DNA from: Bryobacterales bacterium | GTDB lineage: Bacteria > Acidobacteriota > Terriglobia > Bryobacterales > Bryobacteraceae | Assembly (NCBI GenBank): GCA_027324255.1 | Contig: DAHVTI010000030.1 | Location: 1 to 32,234, forward strand | Reading direction: 5' to 3' | DNA length: 32,234 bases | Shown here: positions 1-7,452 of the stretch, piece after piece | How the letters are laid out: every line of letters starts with the position of its first letter | How positions within the stretch are numbered: the first letter of the stretch is position 1 | Position numbers and translations under genes: made by a program | Notes under the pieces: generated by a model | The model's database searches: none | What the model was told of the DNA's origin: nothing | The model's input: only the letters and a program-made list of their open reading frames with translations

Positions 1-1
1 C

Positions 2-1126
2 GGGCTGCTGCGGACGCGGCTGGGGATGAGCTACACGCCGGTGAAGTGGCTGAAGGTGTCGGCGCTGGCGCAGGACAGCCGGGCGCCGGGCTACGTGAAG
101 GCGTCGAACAGCTTCCGGGACGCGCTGGACCTGCAGGAGGCCTACTTCGAGATCGGGGGCAGCGGCACGCGGGGCTTCGGAGTGTCGGGCGGGCGGCAGA
201 TGCTGAACTACGGCGAGGCGCGGCTGCTGGGCTCGCCGCAGTGGGGCAACGTGGCGCGCACGTGGGACTTCGGGCGGGCGTATTACCGGACGGAGAGCTG
301 GTCAGTGGACCTGCTGGTGGCGTCGCCGGTGAAGGTGCGCAGCGAGGAGTTCAACCGGCCGGTGTTCGGGGACCGGATCTGGGGCGTTTACGCGTCGGCG
401 CCGAAGGTATCGAAGAAGGCGCAGTACGACCTGTACTTCCTGCGGCACGAGCAGAACCGGGCGGGGGGCTACACGGGGGGCAGCCAGGCGGCGGGGACGG
501 ACCGGCTGGGCGTGAACGCGTACGGATTCCGGCTGACGGTGCCGCTGGGGGAGGGCTTCAAGTACAACATGGAAGCGACGCTGGAGAACGGCAAGGTGGG
601 GCCGGCGGAGCAGCGGGCGGCGGGCTACTACGGCAGCGTGGGGCGGCAGTTCGCCCTGGCGGGGCGGGCGCTGGACGTGAGCGGGGAGTACAAGTACGCC
701 TCGGGCACGAAGGACCCGGGGAATGCGGGGCGGAGCGGGACATTCGACCAGTTCTACCCGGCCAACCACGACAAGTTCGGGCACGAGGACCTGATCGGGT
801 GGAAGAACATCCACAACATCCGGTCGCTGGCGACACTGGCGGTGACGCGGCGGCTGGCGTTGAACTTCATGTACGACAGCTACTGGCTGGCGAGCGAGAA
901 GGACGCGCTGTATAACGGGCCGGGCAAGGCGATCAGCAGGTCGGCGGCGGGCACGGCGGGAAGGCACGTGGGCCAGGAGGCCGACTTGTTCGCGACCTGC
1001 AAGGTGGGGCGGCGGTGGACGGTGGGCGGGGGCTACGGCTATTTCTTTGCGGGCGAGTTCGTCCGCGCGACGACGCCGGGGGCGGGCCCGTCGTACCTGT
1101 ATTTCTTCCACACTTACTCGTTTTAG
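2..1126 (+). CDS. Alginate-export-type outer-membrane beta-barrel protein (5' partial)
   Basis: The reading frame is open to the left edge of the window, so the first ATG at 26 is probably internal and the true start lies upstream. The visible 374 codons resemble the C-terminal part of the alginate export family (AlgE-like porins, PF13372). They show alternating short amphipathic strands rich in Tyr, Gly and Arg, the family-like segment FDQFYPANHDKFG (residues about 244-256 counted from ATG 26), and a terminal aromatic strand ending in Phe (FFHTYSF), the usual signal for the barrel-assembly machinery. The expected role is passive diffusion of an anionic polysaccharide or small solute across the outer membrane; the substrate cannot be read from sequence. 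The stop is TAG at 1124-1126. The next gene starts 61 bp later on the same strand. Family assignment is by recalled sequence pattern only. Confidence 0.75.
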   Translation, partial: GLLRTRLGMSYTPVKWLKVSALAQDSRAPGYVKASNSFRDALDLQEAYFEIGGSGTRGFGVSGGRQMLNYGEARLLGSPQWGNVARTWDFGRAYYRTESWSVDLLVASPVKVRSEEFNRPVFGDRIWGVYASAPKVSKKAQYDLYFLRHEQNRAGGYTGGSQAAGTDRLGVNAYGFRLTVPLGEGFKYNMEATLENGKVGPAEQRAAGYYGSVGRQFALAGRALDVSGEYKYASGTKDPGNAGRSGTFDQFYPANHDKFGHEDLIGWKNIHNIRSLATLAVTRRLALNFMYDSYWLASEKDALYNGPGKAISRSAAGTAGRHVGQEADLFATCKVGRRWTVGGGYGYFFAGEFVRATTPGAGPSYLYFFHTYSF

Positions 1127-1187
1127 AAGGTGCGGAGGGGCGGGCCGGTGCGGCCGGACGGAAGGACCAGGCAAAAGGAGTGCAACC

Positions 1188-1739
1188 ATGAGGATCAGAC
1201 TGAGCGTAGTGGCGGCTGGACTGGCCGCGGCGTGGGTGTGGAGCGGGGCCGCGGCGGCAGAGCTATCGGCCGCAGCGCGCGGCAAGGTGGAGGCGAAGGT
1301 GGCGGCGATGAAAGGGCTGGCGTCAGACCCGGCGGTGGTGGCGGCGGTGAAGACGTACAATGCGGCGCCGCCGGCGGCGGCGAAAGCGATGACGCAGGAG
1401 CAATGGAAGGCTCTGACGGTGCTCGATCCGGCCGTGCGGGCGTACACGAAGAACGCGGCGGCGGTGGCGCTGAAGGCGAAGCGCGACGAGACGGTGACGG
1501 AGGCGTTTGTGTCAGGGGCGGACGGTGGGAAGGTGGCGTTCTTGAGCAAGCCTTCGAACTGGAGCCACAAGGGGAAGGACAAGCACACGCAGCCGATGGG
1601 CGGGCGGGTGTGGATCGGGCCGGCGGAGGTGGACGATTCCACGGGGCAGGAGCAGGTGCAGGTGGCGGTGCCTGTGCTGGACGGGGGCCGGCCGGCGGGA
1701 TCGCTGGTGGTGGGGCTGGCAGTAGGAAAGTTGAAGTAG
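1188..1739 (+). CDS. Periplasmic Cache/PDC-like sensor protein, stand-alone
   Basis: This 183-residue protein starts at ATG 1188, preceded by AAGGAG at 1175-1180 (7-nt spacing). Upstream in-frame codons lack such a site. Residues 1-24 form a Sec signal peptide (MRIRLS, a hydrophobic Ala-rich core, then AAAA before ELSA). No second membrane segment is visible, so the mature protein should be periplasmic. The C-terminal half (about 105-183) contains a segment beginning [18 protein letters not shown], then [26 protein letters not shown] and a final [19 protein letters not shown]. This order resembles the strands of single Cache/PDC ligand-binding domains (motif plus VPV and GSLVVG strands). It lies 28 bp upstream of a chemoreceptor and is probably co-transcribed. 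I infer that it binds a small molecule and may present it to that receptor. The ligand is unknown. Confidence 0.7.
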   Translation: MRIRLSVVAAGLAAAWVWSGAAAAELSAAARGKVEAKVAAMKGLASDPAVVAAVKTYNAAPPAAAKAMTQEQWKALTVLDPAVRAYTKNAAAVALKAKRDETVTEAFVSGADGGKVAFLSKPSNWSHKGKDKHTQPMGGRVWIGPAEVDDSTGQEQVQVAVPVLDGGRPAGSLVVGLAVGKLK

Positions 1740-1767
1740 AGGCCGCAGGGCATCCGGAGGGCGAACG

Positions 1768-3162
1768 ATGAAGGCGAGAGGCATCACGGGCCAGATGGGC
1801 ATGCTGGTGGCGGCGTTTGCCGCGGTGGCGGTGCTGGGAGTTGGAGCCGAGGCCTACCTGCTGGAATCGGCGTCCGGCGAGGCGCAGGCGCGGGAGGCCC
1901 GGGCGATCGGGCAGAGCCAGGGCCTGCTGAACCTGGTGAAGGCGGTGGGCGGGCTGCAGTCGCTGACGCAGCGGCTGGTGCGGGAGCGGGACCCGGATGC
2001 GCTGGAGAAGCTGATGGAGCAGAGCCGGGCGGTGGCGCGGGACTGCCGGGGCAGGGTGAGCGGCTTCGGCGACGAGGCGCTGACGGACGGCGTCGAGCAG
2101 TTGATCGCCGCCGGGGAGAAGGTGACCGAAGCCGTGGTGCGGGGCGGCTACGCGGAGGCGCAGCAGGCTCTGATTGAAGAAGCCGCGCCGCGGTTTGAGG
2201 CCGTGCTGGAGCGGATCGAGATGCTGCAGGACAGCGCGAGCGAGAAGCAGGCGGCGGAGTCGAAGCGGGCCAACGAGCGGCGGGTGCGGCTGAACCTGGG
2301 GGCGGTGCTGGCGGCGGCGGCGATGCTGGCGGCGCTGTGCCTGACGGCGCGGCGCGTGGCCGAGCGGCTGCGGAAAGAGCTGAGCGGAGCGGTGGAGCAG
2401 TTGAGCGCGGGGGCGGAGCAGATGGCGCGGGCGACGGCGCAGATTTCGAGCGTGAGCCAGACGCTGGCGAGCGCGGCGAGCGACCAGGTGGCGGCGCTGG
2501 AACGGACGACGGAGACGGGCAAGGCGCTGCAGGCCACGATCGAGAAGAACGCCGGGCATTCGCGGGGAGCGGCGGCGCACATGGCGGAGACGGCGCGGGC
2601 GGTGGAGGTGTCGAACGGCCAACTGGAGCAGATGGCGGAGGCGATGGGCGAGATTTCGGCGTCGTCGGGTAAGATCTCGCAGATCATCCGGGTGATCGAC
2701 GAGATTGCGTTCCAGACCAACATCCTGGCGCTGAACGCGGCGGTGGAGGCGGCGCGGGCGGGCGAGGCGGGGCTGGGATTCGCGGTGGTGGCGGAAGAGG
2801 TGCGCAACCTGGCGCAGCGGTGCGCGCAGGCGGCGCGCGACACGACCGGGCTGATCGAGACTTCGCTGGCGCATTCGAAGACAGGCACGGAGCGGTTCCG
2901 GACCGTGCAGGAGTCGACCGCGGCGATCGAGCGGAGCGCGGTGCAGGCGCGGGAGCTGGTGGAAGCGACGGGGCGGGGCGGGCAGGCGCAGAGCGAGGCG
3001 GTACGGGAGATCGGGCTGGCGCTGGGTCGCCTGGAGTCGCTGACGCAGCAGACGGCGACGAGCGCGGAGGAGAGTGCGGCGGCGGCCGAGGAACTGAGCG
3101 CGCAGGCGGCGGAACTTCGGCTGGTGGTGGCGGGCATCGAGACGCTGACCGGCCGGAGCTAG
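1768..3162 (+). CDS. Methyl-accepting chemotaxis protein, four-helix-bundle sensor, no visible HAMP
   Basis: This 464-residue protein has GGAGG at 1756-1760, 7 nt before the ATG. TM1 spans about residues 9-29. A helical, charged periplasmic region of about 145 residues follows, like a four-helix-bundle sensor. TM2 is at about 175-193. A coiled-coil cytoplasmic domain then carries the highly conserved receptor tip [20 protein letters not shown] (311-330), [20 protein letters not shown] (331-350). This tip binds CheA/CheW, so signalling-domain identity is secure. After TM2 there is only a short basic linker ([13 protein letters not shown]) and no recognisable HAMP domain. The C-terminus (LTGRS) has no CheR-tethering pentapeptide. 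The upstream gene encodes a secreted Cache-like protein that could supply ligand specificity. The stop TAG lies in the tetranucleotide CTAG (3159-3162), shared with the stop of the convergent gene. Confidence 0.9.
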   Translation: MKARGITGQMGMLVAAFAAVAVLGVGAEAYLLESASGEAQAREARAIGQSQGLLNLVKAVGGLQSLTQRLVRERDPDALEKLMEQSRAVARDCRGRVSGFGDEALTDGVEQLIAAGEKVTEAVVRGGYAEAQQALIEEAAPRFEAVLERIEMLQDSASEKQAAESKRANERRVRLNLGAVLAAAAMLAALCLTARRVAERLRKELSGAVEQLSAGAEQMARATAQISSVSQTLASAASDQVAALERTTETGKALQATIEKNAGHSRGAAAHMAETARAVEVSNGQLEQMAEAMGEISASSGKISQIIRVIDEIAFQTNILALNAAVEAARAGEAGLGFAVVAEEVRNLAQRCAQAARDTTGLIETSLAHSKTGTERFRTVQESTAAIERSAVQARELVEATGRGGQAQSEAVREIGLALGRLESLTQQTATSAEESAAAAEELSAQAAELRLVVAGIETLTGRS

Positions 3163-3989
3163 CGGCCGAGCAGGGGCGCGAGGTAGGCGAGATTGCGGCG
3201 CAGGTCGGCTTGGCGGTCCTGGGAGGGAGAACCGGTCTCGAGGACGATGGCGCCCTGCCAGCCGATGGCGGCGATGGCGCGCAGGGCGGCGGCGACGTCC
3301 ACCTTGCCTTCTCCGAGGTAGCCCTTGTCCTTGAAGTGGAACTGGCAGATGCGGCCGCGGCCGAGGATGCGGATTTCGGCCGGCGGATCGGCGCCGTAGA
3401 GGTTGGTGGCGTTGCCGATGTCGTAGTAGATTTTGAGCGCGCGGGAGCCGACGGCGTCGAGGATGCGGAGGTCGTCGGCGGCGCGGATGGTGTTCTCGAA
3501 GCCGAGGGTGACCCTGGCTTTTTCGGCTTCGCGGGCGAGTTCCTTCAAAGGGCCGGCGACGGCATCCATGTCGGCGCGGGATTCCAGGGCGCAAGGCCCG
3601 AAGAAGACGAGCATGAGGATGGGGGCGCCGAGGCGGCGGGTGACGGCGACGGCCTCGGCCGCGAGGCGCAGGGCGGCGGGATCGTTTTTCAGGCAGTGGA
3701 CGTGGAGGATGTCGAGGTAGGTGGAGACGAGGGGCAGGCGGAGGCGGCGGGACTCGGCGAGGAAGCGCGACTGGAGTTCGGGGTCGGACAGGAGCAGGGG
3801 GCCGTCGGGGGTCCGGCGGCCGAGGGTGACCTGGAGCCCTTCGAAGCCGAGGGAGGCGGCAACGGCGACGGAGGCGGGATCGGAGGCGTGGCCGGTGATA
3901 CCGTCCATGACGCCGATGGTGAGCCTGGAGCGCGGAGCGGCGAGGGCGGCGGCGGGCAGAGAGGCGAGCAGGGCGCGGCGGGAGAACAT
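3159..3989 (-). CDS. Exported sugar phosphate isomerase/epimerase-like TIM-barrel protein
   Basis: This 276-residue protein belongs to the xylose isomerase-like TIM barrel superfamily (AP_endonuc_2, PF01261). The N-terminus [19 protein letters not shown] has an SRR-x-L twin-arginine-like motif and a hydrophobic core, so it is probably exported, possibly by Tat. Likely metal ligands are visible in the expected order: Glu in GFENT, Asp in YYDIGN, His in FHFKDKG and Glu in VLETG. Family members isomerise or epimerise sugars and inositols; the substrate here cannot be named. The gene starts 12 bp after the stop of the upstream minus-strand DUF2225-like gene, which suggests an operon. Its stop codon overlaps the stop of the convergent chemoreceptor gene within CTAG. 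Confidence 0.82.
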   Translation of the reverse strand: MFSRRALLASLPAAALAAPRSRLTIGVMDGITGHASDPASVAVAASLGFEGLQVTLGRRTPDGPLLLSDPELQSRFLAESRRLRLPLVSTYLDILHVHCLKNDPAALRLAAEAVAVTRRLGAPILMLVFFGPCALESRADMDAVAGPLKELAREAEKARVTLGFENTIRAADDLRILDAVGSRALKIYYDIGNATNLYGADPPAEIRILGRGRICQFHFKDKGYLGEGKVDVAAALRAIAAIGWQGAIVLETGSPSQDRQADLRRNLAYLAPLLGR

Positions 3990-4001
3990 GGGGGCGACCG
4001 G

Positions 4002-4667
4002 CTACTGGAGCGTGACGCGCTGGGCGCCTGCGGGCCGTTCGGGGATCTCCTGGAGCGAGTGACAGGAGGTGTCGCGGTTCTGGATGAAGGTGAGCTCGAG
4101 GCGGAGGAGGTCCTCGATGAGGGGCGGGATGCCGTCGCCCTGGAGGCCGGCGCGGCAGGTTTGGAGGGCCTCGTCGAAGGCGCCCATGCGGCGGCAGACG
4201 TCGGTGACGAGGGCGAACTCCTCGTGGGGGTTGTTCATGAAGTTCTGGCGGGCGGCCTTGCCGCGCTTCCAGAGATCGATGGCGAGGGCGCGGGCGGAGC
4301 GGGCGGAGGCTTCGTCGCCGGAGTCGTCGGCGAGCCAGGCGGCGTGGAGGGCGGTCCAGCCGGCTTCGGCGAAGTGGCCGAGCTGCTCAAGGATGAAGGC
4401 GTGGCGGAGGAAGGGGCCCTGCTTCTGGAGATATTCCTCTGAGCGGACGATTTCGGCGACGCCTTCGGGGCGCTCGCCGATGTCGGGGGCGGCGTAGCCG
4501 CAATGGGGGCACTCCACCACCCAATGGCCGATGGTGGAGCGGAGCATCTCGCCGGGGCGGGTGTCGAAGTCGGGCGGCTCGATGGTGTTCGAGCTGCCGA
4601 GGATGACGCGCGTGGACATCTCGCCGCAGACGGCGCAGCAGGTGGTTTTTTCGCCGATGGTGGTCAT
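4002..4667 (-). CDS. Zinc-ribbon protein, DUF2225-like
   Basis: This 221-residue protein has a split zinc ribbon: Cys11-x2-Cys14 near the start and Cys53-x2-Cys56 ([12 protein letters not shown]). Between them lies a short strand region, [20 protein letters not shown]. This arrangement resembles DUF2225 (PF09986), an uncharacterised family. The remaining 150 residues are predicted to be mostly helical, with Ala/Leu-rich helices ([46 protein letters not shown]) like TPR repeats. There is no signal peptide, so it should be cytoplasmic. A GGGAGG run lies upstream of the ATG with an 11-nt spacing, longer than ideal. It is divergent from the AAA+ gene, with 44 bp between start codons, and heads a two-gene minus-strand unit. 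The biochemical role is unknown. Confidence 0.65.
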   Translation of the reverse strand: MTTIGEKTTCCAVCGEMSTRVILGSSNTIEPPDFDTRPGEMLRSTIGHWVVECPHCGYAAPDIGERPEGVAEIVRSEEYLQKQGPFLRHAFILEQLGHFAEAGWTALHAAWLADDSGDEASARSARALAIDLWKRGKAARQNFMNNPHEEFALVTDVCRRMGAFDEALQTCRAGLQGDGIPPLIEDLLRLELTFIQNRDTSCHSLQEIPERPAGAQRVTLQ

Positions 4668-4698
4668 GGGCCCGATCGCCTCCCGCCTGCGGTTTTAG

Positions 4699-4704
4699 CA
4701 CAAT
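4699..4704 (+). promoter_or_regulatory. Candidate -10 element of the AAA+ gene
   Basis: CACAAT matches four of six positions of the sigma-70 -10 consensus and ends 7 nt before ATG 4712. The intervening AGAGAGG abuts the start codon, too close for normal Shine-Dalgarno pairing, so a leaderless or near-leaderless transcript is possible. I see no good -35 match. Confidence 0.3.
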
Positions 4705-4711
4705 AGAGAGG

Positions 4712-5539
4712 ATGATTGTCGAAATCGAGGGAGTGGGGCTGCACCTTTCGCACCCCGATCAGTTGGACGCGAAGTGGGTGGGGCAGGAGGAAGTGCTGCG
4801 CCAACTGCTGGCGGCGTGGCTGGTGGTGGACGAGCGGGACGTGCCGATGAACCCGCGGCTGGTGGGCAAGCCGGGGGTGGGGAAGACGACGCTGGCGTAT
4901 GCGGCGGCGGCGCGGCTGGGGCGGGAAGTGTACATCATGCAGGCGACGGTGGACACGCGGCCGGAGGATCTGATCGTGCAGCCGGTGATCGAGGGGCCGG
5001 GCCGGCTGCGGTACGTGGCGTCGCCGCTGGTGACGGCGATGCTGCGGGGCGGGGTGGCGATTCTCGACGAAGGCAACCGGATGTCGGAGAAGAGCTGGGC
5101 GAGCCTGGCGCCGCTGCTGGACGCGCGGCGGTACGTGGAGAGCATCGTGGCGGGGATCAAGATCAAGGCGCACCCGCTGTTCCGGATCGTGTGCACGATG
5201 AACGACGACGCGTCGACGTTCGACCTGCCGGAGTACATTCACTCGCGGCTGCAGCCGCAGATCCTGATCGACTTTCCGGAGCGCGAGGAGGAGCTGGCGA
5301 TTCTGAGGGAGAACCTGCCGTTCGCCGAAGAGAAGGTGTTGGAGTACGTGACGGACTTCCTGCAGATGGCGCACGCGGCGGAGGAGCGCTACACGGTGCG
5401 GGACGGGATCAACATCGGGCGCTACGCGCTGAAGCTGATGGCCGGGCTGGAGGCGCAGGGGGACTTCACGCCGGCGGTGCATTTCGCGGTGCGGCAGGTG
5501 CTGGGGGAAGAGGCGATGCGCTATGTGCGGCGGCGGTGA
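4712..5539 (+). CDS. MoxR-type AAA+ ATPase
   Basis: This 275-residue AAA+ ATPase is of the MoxR/dynein-related (AAA_5) type. It has Walker [10 protein letters not shown] (52-60), Walker B GVAILDE (114-120) followed by GNRMSEKSW as in MoxR proteins, sensor 1 CTMND (161-165) and a likely arginine finger in HSRL (Arg179). The C-terminal lid helices run to about residue 275. MoxR ATPases act as hexameric remodelers, usually encoded beside a VWA-domain partner whose metal-binding or maturation state they control. No VWA gene is adjacent here. Instead, its last 17 bases overlap the start of a 609-residue protein of unknown family, implying translational coupling and a functional pair. It appears cytoplasmic, with no signal or membrane segment. 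Confidence 0.88.
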   Translation: MIVEIEGVGLHLSHPDQLDAKWVGQEEVLRQLLAAWLVVDERDVPMNPRLVGKPGVGKTTLAYAAAARLGREVYIMQATVDTRPEDLIVQPVIEGPGRLRYVASPLVTAMLRGGVAILDEGNRMSEKSWASLAPLLDARRYVESIVAGIKIKAHPLFRIVCTMNDDASTFDLPEYIHSRLQPQILIDFPEREEELAILRENLPFAEEKVLEYVTDFLQMAHAAEERYTVRDGINIGRYALKLMAGLEAQGDFTPAVHFAVRQVLGEEAMRYVRRR

Positions 5540-7352
5540 GGAGAGCCGGGCGGGCGCGCTGGGGCTGAGGCGGGGGCACCTGAGCTACCTGCCGGTGGCG
5601 CCGGGGCGGATGGAGTTCGCGGCAGAGGTGCGGCGGACGATTCTGGCCGAGCGGCCCGCGGTGGTGGCGGTGGAACTGCCGGGGTGGCTGGAGCGGCCGT
5701 ACCGGGCGGCGGTGGAGCGGCTGCCGGCGATGTCGGTGATCGTGTATCCGGAAGAAGAGGGCAGCGAGCGGGGCGTGTACGTGGTGGTGGAGCCGGCCGA
5801 TCCGTTTGTGGAGGCGGTAAGGACCGCGCGGGAAACGGGGGCCGAAGTGGTGTGGCTGGAGCCGGACACAATCGACCGGCCGCACCTGCCGGACCTGTAC
5901 CCGGATACCTGGGCGGTGCGGACGACAGGGTATGAAAAGTACGTGGAAGCCTTCCGGGTGCACCGGCAGGCGCGGCCGGTGGAGGCGGCCGAGCACGCCG
6001 CGGCGATGGCTTGGCGGCTGCAGGGGACCGATCCGGAGCGGCCGACGCTGGTGGTGCTGAGCCTGAACCTGCTGGAGAGCGTGCTGGACGCGATGGAGGA
6101 GCCGCAGGAGGCGCCGCGGGCGCGGCGCGGCGCGCAGGCGGAGCTGGTGAATCCGCACCCGGAGTGCCTGGCGCAGATCACCGCGGAGTACCCGTTCCTG
6201 CAGGAGCTGTACGAGCAGTACAGGACCTGGATGGAGCCCGAAGAGCTGGCCGACCGGCGGCTGGCACAGTTCCGGCTGCTGAAGGAGTCCGAGCGGAACT
6301 ATGAGGCGCAGACGGGCGAGCGGGTGTCGCACTGGCAGAGAAGAATGATGGCGCGCTACACGCGCAACCTGGCGATGGTGGATAGCCAACTGGTGGCGAA
6401 CCTGTTCGACCTGACGGCGGCGGCGCGGGCGATAGTGGACGATAACTTCGCGTGGGAGGTGTGGCAGGCGGCGAACTCGTATTCGTGGCAGGAGGAGCGG
6501 AGCGCGCTGGAGACGGTGAACCTGAGCGCGGAAGAGGTGTTCCTGCGGAGCCGGAAGATGCGGCTGAGGAGGCGGCTGCCGCGGGAGAAGAGGCGGCTGA
6601 TGCCGCGCGGGCTGAAGCCGCGGTTGAAGGAGAAGTTCAAAGGGGAGTGGGCCGAGCAGGTGGACGGCGAAGCGATTTGCAGCTATCCGCCGGAAGACCT
6701 GGTCATCGAAGACTACGGGAAGCTGCTGAGGCGGAAGGCGAAGAGCCTGCTGAGCGAGGAGCGGGCGCGGGTGGAGCCGTTCACGACGTCGGTGGAAGAC
6801 GGGATCGACATGCGGGAGACGATCCGGAACTGGCACGAGGGGAAGATTTTCGTGCGGAAACTGGAGCGGGTGAGCGGAGACGTGGGGGCGGTAGTGGTGA
6901 TCTTCGACGAAGACCGGGGGGAGCGGTATCCGTACCAGACGACGTGGCTGGGCGAGCATCAGAACGAGAGCGACATGGCGTTTTATTCGACGCCGCCGTT
7001 CGACCACATGGTGGGGCCGGGGATCGGGCGGGCGGAGTACGGGGGGTTCCTGATGTCGCTGCCGCCGCGGCGAATGTTCGACGTATGGAGCGACCCGGAC
7101 TACGATTTCGCGGAGACGAAGGCGGAGCGGCTGTTGATGGCAGGGCTGGACTACAGCGTAGAGCGGCACGTGGTGTACGTGGCGGCGCGGCCGCCGAGAA
7201 CGATCTTCCGGTCGATTGCGGCGCACCTGAACCGGCAGATCGTGTACATCCCGTGGGGCCAGCTATCGCCGGCCAAGTTGAAGAAACTAAGGGTAGTGCA
7301 CGTGCTGGACGGGTACGCGCGGAGGGAGACGGCGAGCCGCTACATCTGGTGA
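5523..7352 (+). CDS. Uncharacterised 609-residue protein coupled to the MoxR-type ATPase
   Basis: The start ATG at 5523 lies inside the end of the AAA+ gene (17-bp overlap), with GGAAGAGG shortly upstream. I do not recognise a named family with confidence. Residues about 18-200 read as an alternating alpha/beta domain starting [19 protein letters not shown], with [21 protein letters not shown] soon after. This loosely recalls the GxxH...VxVELxxxR pattern of the TraB/ChaN/DUF5682-like fold. Residues about 200-430 are helical and very basic, including a dense Arg/Lys stretch, [20 protein letters not shown]. Residues about 430-609 form a second alpha/beta domain with [41 protein letters not shown] and [16 protein letters not shown]. 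There is no signal peptide or membrane helix. The context suggests a client or effector of the ATPase. It could be a divergent DUF5682-type protein, which occurs with MoxR ATPases elsewhere. Confidence 0.8.
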   Translation: MCGGGEESRAGALGLRRGHLSYLPVAPGRMEFAAEVRRTILAERPAVVAVELPGWLERPYRAAVERLPAMSVIVYPEEEGSERGVYVVVEPADPFVEAVRTARETGAEVVWLEPDTIDRPHLPDLYPDTWAVRTTGYEKYVEAFRVHRQARPVEAAEHAAAMAWRLQGTDPERPTLVVLSLNLLESVLDAMEEPQEAPRARRGAQAELVNPHPECLAQITAEYPFLQELYEQYRTWMEPEELADRRLAQFRLLKESERNYEAQTGERVSHWQRRMMARYTRNLAMVDSQLVANLFDLTAAARAIVDDNFAWEVWQAANSYSWQEERSALETVNLSAEEVFLRSRKMRLRRRLPREKRRLMPRGLKPRLKEKFKGEWAEQVDGEAICSYPPEDLVIEDYGKLLRRKAKSLLSEERARVEPFTTSVEDGIDMRETIRNWHEGKIFVRKLERVSGDVGAVVVIFDEDRGERYPYQTTWLGEHQNESDMAFYSTPPFDHMVGPGIGRAEYGGFLMSLPPRRMFDVWSDPDYDFAETKAERLLMAGLDYSVERHVVYVAARPPRTIFRSIAAHLNRQIVYIPWGQLSPAKLKKLRVVHVLDGYARRETASRYIW

Positions 7353-7416
7353 AACCGGAAGGCGGGCGGGAAGCGTCTTCAAAGAAGTGCCGGCGCGGGA
7401 AGCCACGTGTTTCGGC

Positions 7417-7425
7417 TGATATACT
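7417..7425 (+). promoter_or_regulatory. Extended -10 promoter of the first propeller gene
   Basis: TG-A-TATACT is an extended -10 element (TGn plus five of six consensus bases). It lies in the 100-bp gap after the 609-residue gene and ends 27 nt before ATG 7453, giving a predicted leader of about 20 nt. No clear -35 is visible, which is normal for extended -10 promoters. Confidence 0.5.
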
Positions 7426-7452
7426 GAGAGTTTGCATCCTCTGAGATTCCCC

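Noticed and set aside
1195-3594. 799-codon minus-strand frame opposite the sensor and chemoreceptor genes
   Set aside because: The chemoreceptor tip motif fixes the plus strand as coding here. The antisense product is a composition artefact.
2820-4442. 540-codon plus-strand frame crossing from the chemoreceptor into the minus-strand genes
   Set aside because: The Gly/Ala/Asp/Glu-rich product without motifs is a shadow of three better supported genes.
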